A DNA stretch of 64,000 bases from Saccharopolyspora aridisoli (GTDB lineage Bacteria; Actinomycetota; Actinomycetes; Mycobacteriales; Pseudonocardiaceae): contig NZ_SMKV01000019.1 of NCBI RefSeq assembly GCF_004348445.1, positions 58,027 through 122,026 of the forward strand. Direction: 5' to 3'. The translations under genes were made by a program, and so were the position numbers. Within the stretch, counting starts at the first letter, position 1, and each line of letters starts with the position of its first letter. The notes beneath the pieces were generated by a model, which searched no databases, had not been told where the DNA came from, and was given only the letters and a program-made list of their open reading frames with translations. Positions 1 to 8,975 of the stretch are shown here, piece after piece.

Positions 1-3000
1 GCTCCAGCGCACGCTCAGCCACCGCGTGCGCCGACCCGACGACGTCGTCACCACCCACGACCGGCACGACGAGCACGTCAGCGTCCCCCGGGACACCCCC
101 AAGCCCGAACACGTCCTCGCCAACCACCGCGAACCCCGCGGCATCCGGACCGCTCCCGTGCTGCGGTACCTGATCCCAGGAGTGATCCGTCACCGGAACG
201 AGGTCGATGCGGAACAGTGAGTCCCTGTCCACACCGGACCCGGTGGCCCTGGTGGACGACGCCGATCCGCCGTCGGGGGCGCGGAGGACGAGGGAATCCA
301 CCGAGGCGACCGGTGCGCCCGCGCCGTCGGCGGCGGCGATGGTCAGGGAACCGCCTGCGCCGCGCGCCAGTCGCACCCGCAGGGCGGAAGCGCCGGTCGC
401 GTGCAACGACACGCCTTCCCACGAGAACGGCACGCCCGCCTCGCCCAGACCGGCGAGCAGCGCGGCGTGCAGGGCGGAGTCCAGCAAGGCCGGGTGCAGG
501 CCGAATCCGGCCGGCTCGACGTCCTCGGGCAGCTCGACCTCGGCGTACACCGCGCCGTCGGAACCGCGCCACGCGGCGCGCAGTCCCTGGAACGCCGGAC
601 CGTACTCGAAGCCCTGCGCTGCGAAGCGCTCGTAGCAACCGCCGACGTCCACGGGGCCGGCCCCGGCGGGCGGCCAGGTGGCGGAGTCGAACGACGCCGT
701 CGTCTCCCCCACCGCGAGCGTGCCGCTCGCGTGCTGGGTCCACGGCTGCTCGTCCTCGGCCTCCGGCCGCGAGTAGATCGTCACCGCGCGCTGACCGGAC
801 TCGTCCGGTTTGCCGATCCACAGCTGCACCTGGACACCGCCGCGCTCGGGCAGCACCAGCGGTGCGGTCAGCGCGAGGTCGTCGACGCGATCGCAACCGA
901 CCTCATCACCAGCGCGGATCGCGAGTTCGATGAAGGCGGTGCCCGGCAGCAGCACGGTGCCGTTGACCGCGTGGTCCACCAGCCACGGGTGCGACTGCCG
1001 CGCCAACCTGCCGGTGAGCAGCACCCCGTCGGAGTCGGCGAGCGACACAGCGGCGGACAGCAGCGGGTGGTGCGCGGTGCCCAACCCGGCGGCTCGCGGA
1101 TCGTTGAACCCGAACCCACCGCCCTTGGGCCAGAAGCGCTTCCGCTGGAAGGCGTAGGTGGGCAGGTCGACGCGACGCGCGCCCGTTCCGGCGAAGTACT
1201 CCGCCCAGTTCACCGCGACACCGCGAACGTGCGCGTTCGCCAGCGCGGTGGTGATCGTCTCGACCTCCGGGCGACCGGACCGCATCGCGGGTGCGGCGGA
1301 GACGCCGTCCACGCAGTCCTGCGCCATCGCCGACAGCACGCCGTCCGGTCCGAGTTCGAGGAACGAGGCCACGCCGTGCTCGTGCATCCAGCGCACGCTG
1401 GCGGCGAAGCGCACCGTCCGGCGGACCTGATCGACCCAGTAGTCAACGGAGGTGACCTGTTCCAGCCGCACCTGCTCGCCGGTCACCGTCGACACCAGCG
1501 GGATCCGCGGGGCTTCCAGCGACAGTTCCGCCAGCACCGCGCGGAACTCGTCGAGCGCGGGTTCCATCAGCGGCGAGTGGAAGGCGTGCGACACGCGCAG
1601 CCTGCTGGTCTTGCGCCCTTCGGCGGCGAAGGCGGCCTCGACCGAGGCGACGGCGTCCTCGGCGCCCGAGACGACGACCGCGTTCGGGCTGTTGATCGCG
1701 GCGATCGATGCCTCGCCGGCGAGGTGCGGCAGCACTTCGACTTCCGTCGCGGCGATGGCCAGCATCGCGCCGCCCGGCGGCAGCGCCTGGATGAGCCTGC
1801 CGCGGGCGGTGACGAGCTTCGCGGCGTCTTCGAGCGAGAAGACCCCCGCGACGTGCGCGGCGGCGATCTCGCCTATCGAGTGTCCGGCGACGAAATCGGG
1901 CTTGAGGCCCCACGACTCCACGAGCCGGTGCAGCGCCACTTCGACGGCGAACAGGGCGGGCTGGGCGAACTCCGTCTGCTCCAGCGCCTCGCCGTCATCG
2001 CCCCACATCACGTCCCGGAGCGCGGGGTCGAGGTGTTCGAGGACCTCCTCCAGCGCCTCGGCGAAGACCGGGAACCGCGCGTGGAGCTCGCGCCCCATGC
2101 CCGGGTCCTGAGCGCCCTGGCCGGTGAACAGGTGCGCTTGCTTGTCCCTTCCCTGCGCGACGCCCTGCACCACGCGGGCTCCCGGCTCCTCACCGCGCGA
2201 GAGCTCGTCGAGCGCGGTGCGCAACGCCGTGGCGTCCTCGGCGAGGACGACCGCGCGCTGCTCGAAGCTGGACCGGGTGGTCGCCGCGGAGTGCGCGATG
2301 TCGAGCAGGCTGCCCTCCGCAGCGCTCAGGCGCGCCGCCTGCTCTTGCAGCGCCCCGCGACTGCGCCCGGACACCACCACCGGCACCACCCCCACCGGGG
2401 CGGGACTTGCCTCGACGTGCGGTGCGGCGGCAGGGGCCTGCTCGATGATGGTGTGCGCGTTGGTGCCGCTGAGGCCGAACGAGGACACGGCCGCGCGGCG
2501 CGGTTCGCCGGTCTCCGGCCAGGGCGTGTTCTCGGTGACCAGGCGCACGGCGCCCGCGGACCAGTCGACGTGCGAGGACGGCTCGTCGACGAGCAGCGTG
2601 CGAGGCACCACCCCGTGCCGCATCGCCATGATCATCTTGATGACGCCGGCGACACCGGCGGCGGCCTGCGTGTGGCTGATGTTCGACTTGACCGAGCCGA
2701 GCAGCAGCGGCCGGTTCTCGTCGCGGTTGCGCCCGTAGGTGGCCAGCAGCGCCTGCGCCTCGACGGGATCACCGAGCGTGGTGCCGGTGCCGTGGGCGTC
2801 GACGGCGTCGATCTGGTCGCCTGTCAGCCGGGCGTTGACCAGCGCCTGCTGGATGACCCGCTGCTGCGACGGTCCGTTGGGCGCGGTGAGGCCGTTGGAC
2901 GCGCCGTCCTGGTTGACCGCGGAACCGCGCAGCACCGCGAGGACGTCGTGGCTGTTGCGCTGCGCGTCGGACAACCGCTCCAGGACCAGCACGCCCGCGC

Positions 3001-3781
3001 CTTCGGCCCACCCCGTCCCGTTCGCGGCGTCGGCGAACGACCGGCAGCGGCCGTCCGGTGACAGGCCGCCCTGACGGCTGAACTCGATGAAGGTCGCCGG
3101 GTTCGCCATCACCGTGACACCACCGGCGAGGGCCAGCGAGCACTCCCCGTTGCGCAGCGCGTGCGTGGCCATGTGCATGGCCGCCAGCGAGGAGGAGCAG
3201 GCGGTGTCCAGCGTGACCGCGGGGCCGACCAGGCCCAGGGTGTAGGAGATCCGACCGGAGATGACGCTCTGGGAGCTGCCGAGCAGGGCCGTTCCCTCGC
3301 CGCCCTCACCGGGCGCGAGCTGGTAGTCCTGGTTCATCGCACCGATGAAGACCGCGGCCTCGGTGCCCTTGATGGAGTGCGGGTCGATCCCGGCGCGTTC
3401 GAGCGCCTCCCACGTCACCTCCAGCACCACGCGCTGCTGGGGGTTCATGCCCAGCGCCTCGCGGGGCGAGATGCCGAAGAAGTCGGCGTCGAAGTCCCCC
3501 GCACCGCTGAGGAACCCACCTCGGTCGGTGGACGACATCGCGAGCATCTCCGGGTCCCAGCCGCGGTCGTCCGGGAACTCCCCGACGCCGTGCTGGCCGT
3601 CGGCGACCATCCGCCACAGGTCCTCCGGGCCGGTGACGCCACCGGGGTAGCGGCAGCCGATGCCGACGACGGCGATGGGTTCCTGCGCCGAGGCCTCCAC
3701 TTCCCGCAACCGCCGCCGGGTCCGCTGCAGGTCCGCACTGGCCCGCCGCAGGTAATCCCGGAGCTTCTGCTCGTTGTCCAT
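1..3781 (-). CDS. Type I modular polyketide synthase, N-terminal part (docking-KS-AT-DH-...), runs off the left edge
   Basis: This extends a polyketide chain by one ketide unit on an assembly-line PKS. The first ~30 residues ([13 protein letters not shown]...) form a class 1 N-terminal docking coiled coil, so this is a downstream subunit that takes its chain from another protein. The KS follows, with Cys195 in DTACSSS, His330 in HGTGT and His370 in NISH. The AT has Ser635 in GHSIGE and HAFH at 732-735; both are signatures of malonyl-CoA selection. The DH has His937 in HxxxGxxxxP and Asp1101 in DSALH, so it looks active. The window ends in the linker toward a KR region; KR, ACP and any further modules are outside. 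The start at 3781 is the ATG before the docking helix; an in-frame ATG 15 bases upstream is possible. It is transcribed divergently from the ABC exporter genes. The product is unknown. Confidence 0.95.
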   Translation of the reverse strand, partial: MDNEQKLRDYLRRASADLQRTRRRLREVEASAQEPIAVVGIGCRYPGGVTGPEDLWRMVADGQHGVGEFPDDRGWDPEMLAMSSTDRGGFLSGAGDFDADFFGISPREALGMNPQQRVVLEVTWEALERAGIDPHSIKGTEAAVFIGAMNQDYQLAPGEGGEGTALLGSSQSVISGRISYTLGLVGPAVTLDTACSSSLAAMHMATHALRNGECSLALAGGVTVMANPATFIEFSRQGGLSPDGRCRSFADAANGTGWAEGAGVLVLERLSDAQRNSHDVLAVLRGSAVNQDGASNGLTAPNGPSQQRVIQQALVNARLTGDQIDAVDAHGTGTTLGDPVEAQALLATYGRNRDENRPLLLGSVKSNISHTQAAAGVAGVIKMIMAMRHGVVPRTLLVDEPSSHVDWSAGAVRLVTENTPWPETGEPRRAAVSSFGLSGTNAHTIIEQAPAAAPHVEASPAPVGVVPVVVSGRSRGALQEQAARLSAAEGSLLDIAHSAATTRSSFEQRAVVLAEDATALRTALDELSRGEEPGARVVQGVAQGRDKQAHLFTGQGAQDPGMGRELHARFPVFAEALEEVLEHLDPALRDVMWGDDGEALEQTEFAQPALFAVEVALHRLVESWGLKPDFVAGHSIGEIAAAHVAGVFSLEDAAKLVTARGRLIQALPPGGAMLAIAATEVEVLPHLAGEASIAAINSPNAVVVSGAEDAVASVEAAFAAEGRKTSRLRVSHAFHSPLMEPALDEFRAVLAELSLEAPRIPLVSTVTGEQVRLEQVTSVDYWVDQVRRTVRFAASVRWMHEHGVASFLELGPDGVLSAMAQDCVDGVSAAPAMRSGRPEVETITTALANAHVRGVAVNWAEYFAGTGARRVDLPTYAFQRKRFWPKGGGFGFNDPRAAGLGTAHHPLLSAAVSLADSDGVLLTGRLARQSHPWLVDHAVNGTVLLPGTAFIELAIRAGDEVGCDRVDDLALTAPLVLPERGGVQVQLWIGKPDESGQRAVTIYSRPEAEDEQPWTQHASGTLAVGETTASFDSATWPPAGAGPVDVGGCYERFAAQGFEYGPAFQGLRAAWRGSDGAVYAEVELPEDVEPAGFGLHPALLDSALHAALLAGLGEAGVPFSWEGVSLHATGASALRVRLARGAGGSLTIAAADGAGAPVASVDSLVLRAPDGGSASSTRATGSGVDRDSLFRIDLVPVTDHSWDQVPQHGSGPDAAGFAVVGEDVFGLGGVPGDADVLVVPVVGGDDVVGSAHAVAERALE

Positions 3782-4033
3782 CTCCACCAAACCCATCTCG
3801 ACGACGCCCGTTTCGACGGCCCACCGACCTGGACGCGATCACGCAGGAGGAACGACCCGTCGGGAAGTGTTGTGCAGCAACGGCTCAGAAACCCCTAGTT
3901 CTCGAGCGGGTTCTCCGCGGGCCAGGGAGCCGAGCGCATCGAGCGGGTGCGGCCGCGAAGTCTAGGGATTACCGGGACTCCACTGAGGTCAACTGACGCG
4001 CATGGACCGCTGACCGCCACCGGAGAGCGCCCC
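3782..4033. promoter_or_regulatory. Divergent promoter region PKS / ABC exporter, with two CTAGGG half-sites
   Basis: A 250-base non-coding gap between divergent genes must hold both promoters. It contains CTAGGGATTACCGGGA (3962-3977), 12 of 16 positions of the CTVGGGAWWTCCCBAG palindrome known for PimM-type PAS-LuxR regulators. On the minus strand there is CTAGGGGTT (3898 down to 3890). CTAG is rare in such GC-rich DNA. The same half-site occurs before the thioesterase gene, and a better palindrome lies before the LAL genes, so shared control is inferred. Confidence 0.5.
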
Positions 4034-5815
4034 TTGTTGATCATCTTCTTGAAAGCCCATCTCCGGCCGTACCGGCGGGCCCTCCTGCTCCTGCTGGTGC
4101 TGCAGGTCGTCCAGACGATGGCCACGCTGCTGCAGCCGGCTTTCTACTCGATCGTCGTCGACCGGGGGGTCGTGCGCGGCGACGTCGCCCACATCCGCGA
4201 CGTCGGCACCGCCATGATCGTCGTGGCGCTGCTGCAGATCCTCGCCGCCGTCGGCGCGGCGGCGGTCGGCGCGCGGGTGTCCGCCTCCCTCGGCCGCGAC
4301 CTGCGCTCGCGGGTCTTCCGCCGGGTCATGGGCATTTCGGCCCGCGAGGTCGGCCGGTTCGGCGCGCCGTCGCTGATCACCCGCACCATCAACGACGTCC
4401 AGCAGGTGCAGGCGCTGGTCGTCACGCTGCTCGACATCGCCGTCGCCGCGGTCATCACCTGCGTCGGCGGCGTCGTGATGGCGCTGCTGCAGGACGTCTC
4501 GCTGTCGATGATCGTCGTGGCGCTGGTCGTCGTCCTTGCGACCGGGCTGACGGTGATCATGATCCGGATCAGTCCGACGTACGCCCGGATGCAGCGCGGT
4601 GTCGAGAACATCAACCGCCTGCTGCGCGAGCAGATCACCGGGATCCGCATCATCCGCGCGTTCGTCCGCGACCGCCACGAGCGAACCCGGTTCAGCGGGG
4701 CGAACTCCGAGCTGTTCGGCGTCGGGATGCGGGTCGGCCGCATGATGGCGACCGTCCCGGTGGTGGTCATGATGCTCATGAACACCGCGACTCTGCCCAT
4801 CATCTGGTTCGCCACCCGCCGCATCGACTCCGGCCAGGCGCAGCTCGGCTCGATCTCGGCCCTGCTGGGCTACGTGACCCTGATCATCACCGCGATCATC
4901 ATGGCCACCATCGTCTTCGCCGACCTGCCGCGCGCTGCGGTCTCGGTGCGCCGGGTCCAGGAGGTCCTGGACACCGGGACGAGCGTGCCGACGCACGCGA
5001 ACCCGGTCCACGGCGCGCGGCGCCGCGGGCAGCTGACAATCCGTTCCGCGGGATTCCGGTATCCCGGTGCGGCGAAACCGGTTCTGCACGACATCACCCT
5101 CATCGCCGAGCGCGGCCAGACCGTGGCGATCGTCGGCAGCACCGGCAGCGGCAAGACGACCCTGCTCAACCTCGCGAAGCGGCTGTTCGACGCGACCACC
5201 GGGACCGTCCACGTCAACGGCATCGACGTCCGCGAGTACTCCCCGGACTCGCTGCACCGCACCATCGGCATCGTCCCGCAGGAGCCGCACCTGTTCAGCG
5301 GCACCATCGCCTCGAACCTCCGCTTCGGCGCTCCCGGCGCCCACGACCACGACCTGTGGCACGCGCTGGACATCGCCCAGGCAGGCGAGTTCGTCGAGCG
5401 GCTGCCCGGGATGCTCGACGCACCGGTCGCCCAGGGCGGCGCCAACCTCTCCGGCGGGCAGCGGCAACGGCTCGCGATCGCACGGGCCCTGGTGCTGCGT
5501 CCCGAGATCTACCTGCTCGACGACAGCTTCTCCGCCCTGGACCGCACGACCGAGGCGCGGGTGCGGGCCTCGTTCGCCAGGCACGTGCCGAGCGCGACCC
5601 TGATCATCGTTGCGCAGCGGCTCAGCGCGGTGTGGCACGCCGACCGCATCGTGGTCCTCGACCAGGGCCGCGTGGTCGGCGCGGGCACGCACGCGCAGCT
5701 CCTCTACTACAACCGGACCTACCAGGAGATCGCCTACTCCCAAGCCGTTCCGCAGGACATCCCGCCGCGCGGCAACCGCACCATCCGAGGGGTGCTGCAT
5801 GGTCAACGCGGTTAG
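4034..5815 (+). CDS. ABC exporter half-transporter, subunit 1 (TMD-NBD, degenerate Walker B)
   Basis: This is a 593-residue membrane-spanning plus ATPase subunit of a heterodimeric multidrug/lipid-type exporter. Six membrane segments lie in residues ~15-310. The NBD has Walker A GSTGSGKT (368-375), a canonical LSGGQ signature, and a Walker B that reads LLDD, with Asp in place of the catalytic Glu. In the next subunit the pattern is reversed, as expected of a heterodimer with one degenerate ATP site. The TTG start at 4034 follows GGAGAG with 6-base spacing; a longer in-frame extension lacks such a site. Its 3' end overlaps the next gene by 17 bases. Placement beside the PKS suggests export of the polyketide (inference). 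Confidence 0.9.
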   Translation: MLIIFLKAHLRPYRRALLLLLVLQVVQTMATLLQPAFYSIVVDRGVVRGDVAHIRDVGTAMIVVALLQILAAVGAAAVGARVSASLGRDLRSRVFRRVMGISAREVGRFGAPSLITRTINDVQQVQALVVTLLDIAVAAVITCVGGVVMALLQDVSLSMIVVALVVVLATGLTVIMIRISPTYARMQRGVENINRLLREQITGIRIIRAFVRDRHERTRFSGANSELFGVGMRVGRMMATVPVVVMMLMNTATLPIIWFATRRIDSGQAQLGSISALLGYVTLIITAIIMATIVFADLPRAAVSVRRVQEVLDTGTSVPTHANPVHGARRRGQLTIRSAGFRYPGAAKPVLHDITLIAERGQTVAIVGSTGSGKTTLLNLAKRLFDATTGTVHVNGIDVREYSPDSLHRTIGIVPQEPHLFSGTIASNLRFGAPGAHDHDLWHALDIAQAGEFVERLPGMLDAPVAQGGANLSGGQRQRLAIARALVLRPEIYLLDDSFSALDRTTEARVRASFARHVPSATLIIVAQRLSAVWHADRIVVLDQGRVVGAGTHAQLLYYNRTYQEIAYSQAVPQDIPPRGNRTIRGVLHGQRG

Positions 5816-7655
5816 GGAGTCGCCGTCGACGGTCGTGCGGTTGCTCGACCTGCTGCGCCCGTACCGCCTCCGCCTGGTGCTGGTGGCGGTGCTGGGCACC
5901 GCGGCGACCGCGTTCAACCTCGCCGGTCCCAAGCTGGTCGGCGACGCGACGGACATGGCCTTCGCGGGCGTGGTCAGCCGGGGCCTGCCCCCGGGCGCGT
6001 CCAAGGAGGAGGTGATCGCGAACCTGCGCGCGAGGGGAGACGACACGCTCGCGAACGTGCTCAGCACCGCCGACATCGTCCCGGGCCACGGCGTCGACTT
6101 CCAAGGGCTCCTCCAGCTGCTGCTGATCATCCTCGTGCTCTACGTCGCCAGCGGGTTGTGCATGCTGGGGCAGGGCCGCGTGGTGGCGTTCACCGCGCAG
6201 CACACCATGTACGTCCTGCGGGAACGGGTGAGCGACAAGCTGACCCGGCTGCCGCTGGACTACTTCGACCGCAACTCGCGCGGCGAGGTGCTCAGCCGCG
6301 TCACCAACGACGTCGACAACCTGCAGAGAACGCTGCAGCAGACCCTCGGTCACATGGTCAACTCGCTGTTCGCGGTGGTCGGCGTCATGACCGTGATGGT
6401 GCTGCTCTCCCCGATGCTCGCGGGTCTGGTGCTGGTCAGCGTGCTGGTCGCCGCGGTGGCCGCGCTGTCGATCAGCAGGCGGGCGCGGCCGCGGTTCGCC
6501 GAGCGGTGGCAGCGCACCGGCTCGCTCAACGGCTACGTCGAGGAGATGTACACCGGGCATTCGACGGTGGTGGCCTTCGGCCGCCGAGAACTCGCCGAGC
6601 GCAGCTTCGACGAGCACAACGAGTCCCTGTACCAGGCGTCGTCGCGGGCCCAAGCGCTGTCCGGGATGATCGGTCCGGTCACGCGGTTCGTGACCGACCT
6701 GAACTACGTGGTGGTCGCCGTGGTCGGCGCGCTCCGAGTGGCCGGCGGCACGATGTCGATCGGCAGCGTGCAGTCGTTCATGCAGTACTCCGGCATGTTC
6801 ACCCAGCCCATCATCGACATGGCCAACTTCTCCGCCCAGCTCCAGTCGGGGATGGCCTCGGCGAGGCGGATCTTCGAGGTGCTCGACGAACCCGAGCAGC
6901 GGCCCGAACCGCCGCAGCCGGTGCGACCGGCGCGCGTGCGCGGGCGGGTGGACTTCCAGCGAGTGGCGTTCCGCTACGTGCCGGACACCCCGCTGATCGA
7001 GGACCTCTCGCTCACCGCCGTGCCCGGCCAGCTCATCGCGATCGTCGGACCGACCGGGGCGGGCAAGTCGACGCTGGGCAACCTGCTGCTGCGGTTCTAC
7101 GAGCTGGAAGGCGGCAGGATCCTGCTCGACGGCATCGACGTCGCCTCGATGACCCGCGGAGACCTCCGCTCGCGGATCGGCCTCGTGTCGCAGGACTCCT
7201 GGCTGTTCGCGGGCACCATCGCGGAGAACATCGCCTACGGGCGGCCGGGGGCGACGCAGCAGGAGGTGGTGAACGCGGCCCGCGCGATGTGCGTCGACCG
7301 GTTCGTCCGCTCCCTGCCCGACGGCTACGACACCGTGCTCGACGACGAATCGTCCACCGTGAGCGCCGGTGAGCGGCAGCTCATCACGCTCGCCAGGGCG
7401 TTCCTGGCGGAACCGTCGATCCTGCTGCTGGACGAGGCGACCAGCTCCGTCGACTCCCGCACCGAGGTGCTCATCCAGCAGGCGATGGCGTCGCTGCGGG
7501 CCGGGCGGACGAGCTTCGTCATCGCCCACCGGCTCTCCACGATCCGCCACGCCGACCTGATCCTGGTCATGGACTCGGGCAGGGTGGTGGAACGAGGCAC
7601 CCACCACGAACTCCTCGCCGCCAACGGCGCCTACGCCCGGCTCTACGCCTCCTGA
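5799..7655 (+). CDS. ABC exporter half-transporter, subunit 2 (TMD-NBD, non-canonical signature)
   Basis: This 618-residue protein is the partner of the preceding subunit. The transmembrane domain spans ~20-330, with a family-typical extracytoplasmic insert after TM1. The NBD has Walker A GPTGAGKS (417-424), Walker B ILLLDEATSSVD with the catalytic Glu, but the signature is VSAGE instead of LSGGQ. Its intact Walker B would pair with subunit 1's intact signature to give the one hydrolytic site. ATG 5799 lies inside the upstream gene after GAGGGG, so the two are translationally coupled. Substrate unknown; the PKS context makes a natural-product exporter likely. Confidence 0.92.
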   Translation: MVNAVRESPSTVVRLLDLLRPYRLRLVLVAVLGTAATAFNLAGPKLVGDATDMAFAGVVSRGLPPGASKEEVIANLRARGDDTLANVLSTADIVPGHGVDFQGLLQLLLIILVLYVASGLCMLGQGRVVAFTAQHTMYVLRERVSDKLTRLPLDYFDRNSRGEVLSRVTNDVDNLQRTLQQTLGHMVNSLFAVVGVMTVMVLLSPMLAGLVLVSVLVAAVAALSISRRARPRFAERWQRTGSLNGYVEEMYTGHSTVVAFGRRELAERSFDEHNESLYQASSRAQALSGMIGPVTRFVTDLNYVVVAVVGALRVAGGTMSIGSVQSFMQYSGMFTQPIIDMANFSAQLQSGMASARRIFEVLDEPEQRPEPPQPVRPARVRGRVDFQRVAFRYVPDTPLIEDLSLTAVPGQLIAIVGPTGAGKSTLGNLLLRFYELEGGRILLDGIDVASMTRGDLRSRIGLVSQDSWLFAGTIAENIAYGRPGATQQEVVNAARAMCVDRFVRSLPDGYDTVLDDESSTVSAGERQLITLARAFLAEPSILLLDEATSSVDSRTEVLIQQAMASLRAGRTSFVIAHRLSTIRHADLILVMDSGRVVERGTHHELLAANGAYARLYAS

Positions 7656-7684
7656 ACCCCGCGGAGGCACGGTCGGCGTGAAGA

Positions 7685-7693
7685 CTAGGGATT
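7685..7693 (+). promoter_or_regulatory. CTAGGGATT half-site upstream of the thioesterase gene
   Basis: A perfect CTVGGGAWW half of the PAS-LuxR palindrome lies 30 bases after the ABC subunit 2 stop and 76 bases before the thioesterase start. The right half is poorly conserved. It suggests the thioesterase-DoxX pair has its own cluster-controlled promoter. Confidence 0.4.
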
Positions 7694-7760
7694 CACGAGC
7701 GCGAGGGCGTCTTCACTGGTGTGGGGACATGGCAGCAACCGGGAAGGATCGGCCACCAAG

Positions 7761-8546
7761 TTGAACACCAAGGACGATGTCACCACCGCGTGGATTCGTC
7801 GGTACCGGCCGTCCGCGACGAGCACGACGCGGCTCGTCTGCTTTCCGCACGCGGGCGGTTCGGCCAGCTTCTTCCACCCGCTGGCACCGCGCTTCTCACC
7901 CGACACCGATGTGGTCTCCCTGCAGTACCCGGGCCGCCAGGACCGGCGCCACGAACCGTGCGTCGAGGACATCGAGACGCTCGCCGACCTGCTGACCGAC
8001 GAGATCGCCGCGCTCAGCGGCAAACCCACCGTCTTCTTCGGACACAGCATGGGCGCCGTGCTGGCCTTCGAAACCGCGTACCGGCTCGAGCAGCGGGGAG
8101 CCCGGACGCCCCACGCGGTGATCGCGTCGGGTCGGCGCGGACCGGCCACGCGGCGCGACGAAGAGGTGCACAAGCGGGACGACAACGGCATCATCTCCGA
8201 GCTCAGGGAGCTGAACGGCACCGACACGGCGGTCTTCGGCGATGAGGAGCTGCTGCGGATGGCCATGCCCGCCATCCGCAACGACTACCGCGCCATCGAG
8301 GCGTACGCCTGCGACCCGGACCGGAGGGTGAGCTCCCCGATCGTCGCCCTGACCGGGACCGAGGACCCGAAGACGACGCTGGAGGAAGCGAACGCCTGGA
8401 AGCAGCACACCGACGGGGGATTCCGGCTCAGGGAGTTCCCCGGAGGGCACTTCTTTCTCACCGATCACCAGACCGAGGTGAACCTCGAGATCGAAGCCGA
8501 GCTCGCAGCCGCGAGGACGCGCTCGGAGGAGGCCCGGCATGGCTGA
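7761..8546 (+). CDS. Type II thioesterase of a PKS cluster
   Basis: A stand-alone alpha/beta-hydrolase of ~261 residues that in PKS/NRPS clusters removes wrong or stalled acyl groups from carrier proteins. Family marks are LVCFPHAGG near residue 25, the LQYPGRQ block near 54-60, GHSMG with Ser96, and GGHFF near the C-terminus for the catalytic His. The start is uncertain: TTG 7761 gives the usual length and follows GGAAGGA at a long 13-base spacing; GTG 7719 would add 14 residues. Its last 8 bases overlap the DoxX-like gene. A proofreading role for the neighbouring PKS is inferred from context. Confidence 0.9.
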   Translation: MNTKDDVTTAWIRRYRPSATSTTRLVCFPHAGGSASFFHPLAPRFSPDTDVVSLQYPGRQDRRHEPCVEDIETLADLLTDEIAALSGKPTVFFGHSMGAVLAFETAYRLEQRGARTPHAVIASGRRGPATRRDEEVHKRDDNGIISELRELNGTDTAVFGDEELLRMAMPAIRNDYRAIEAYACDPDRRVSSPIVALTGTEDPKTTLEEANAWKQHTDGGFRLREFPGGHFFLTDHQTEVNLEIEAELAAARTRSEEARHG

Positions 8547-8931
8547 GAACTCGACCGCGCGGCGCGGCGGCAGGGTCGGCAACGTCGTCCTGTGGGCGCT
8601 CCAGGTCCTGCTGGCCGCGGTCTTCGTCATGGCGGCCGTCCCCAAGTTCCTCGGCGATCCCACCATGGTTGCCACCTTCGAGGCCGTCGGTGTCGGCCAG
8701 TGGCTTCGCCACATCACCGGCGCCTGCGAGATCGCCGGTGCGATCGGGCTGCTCGTCCCGAGGCTGACCGGCCTGGCCGCGCTCGGGCTCGTCGGCGTCA
8801 TGATCGGCGCGACGGTGACGAACCTGCTGACCCAGCCCCCGGTCGCCTTCGCGACGGTCGTCCTGGGCGTCCTGCTCGGTCTGATCGCGTGGCGCCGCTG
8901 GTCCGGGCTTCCCGCACCGCTCGAGCGCTGA
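8539..8931 (+). CDS. DoxX-like small integral membrane protein
   Basis: A 130-residue protein with four hydrophobic segments (about residues 15-35, 55-75, 78-100, 103-122). The pattern is typical of the DoxX family: VVLWALQVLLAAVFVMAAVPKFLG at the start, then GACEIAGAIGLLVP. The N-terminus is hydrophilic and basic. Family members have varied or unknown roles, often redox-related. It overlaps the thioesterase gene by 8 bases (ATGGCTGA) and is therefore co-translated with it. A strong hairpin follows directly. No enzymatic motif is visible. Confidence 0.8.
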   Translation: MAENSTARRGGRVGNVVLWALQVLLAAVFVMAAVPKFLGDPTMVATFEAVGVGQWLRHITGACEIAGAIGLLVPRLTGLAALGLVGVMIGATVTNLLTQPPVAFATVVLGVLLGLIAWRRWSGLPAPLER

Positions 8932-8932
8932 C

Positions 8933-8971
8933 CCGGGCTCCGCGCACCGATCGGAGGTGCGCGGAGCCCGG
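8933..8971. terminator. Bidirectional hairpin terminator between DoxX-like gene and htpG
   Basis: Perfect 16-bp stem (8933-8948 with 8956-8971) and a 7-base loop, sitting in the 44-base gap between two convergent genes. No U-run follows, as is common in GC-rich actinomycetes. Confidence 0.8.
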
Positions 8972-8975
8972 TCCG

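Noticed and set aside
401..3061. An 886-codon plus-strand frame across the PKS
   Set aside because: Antisense to KS-AT-DH, whose catalytic motifs are all intact on the other strand.
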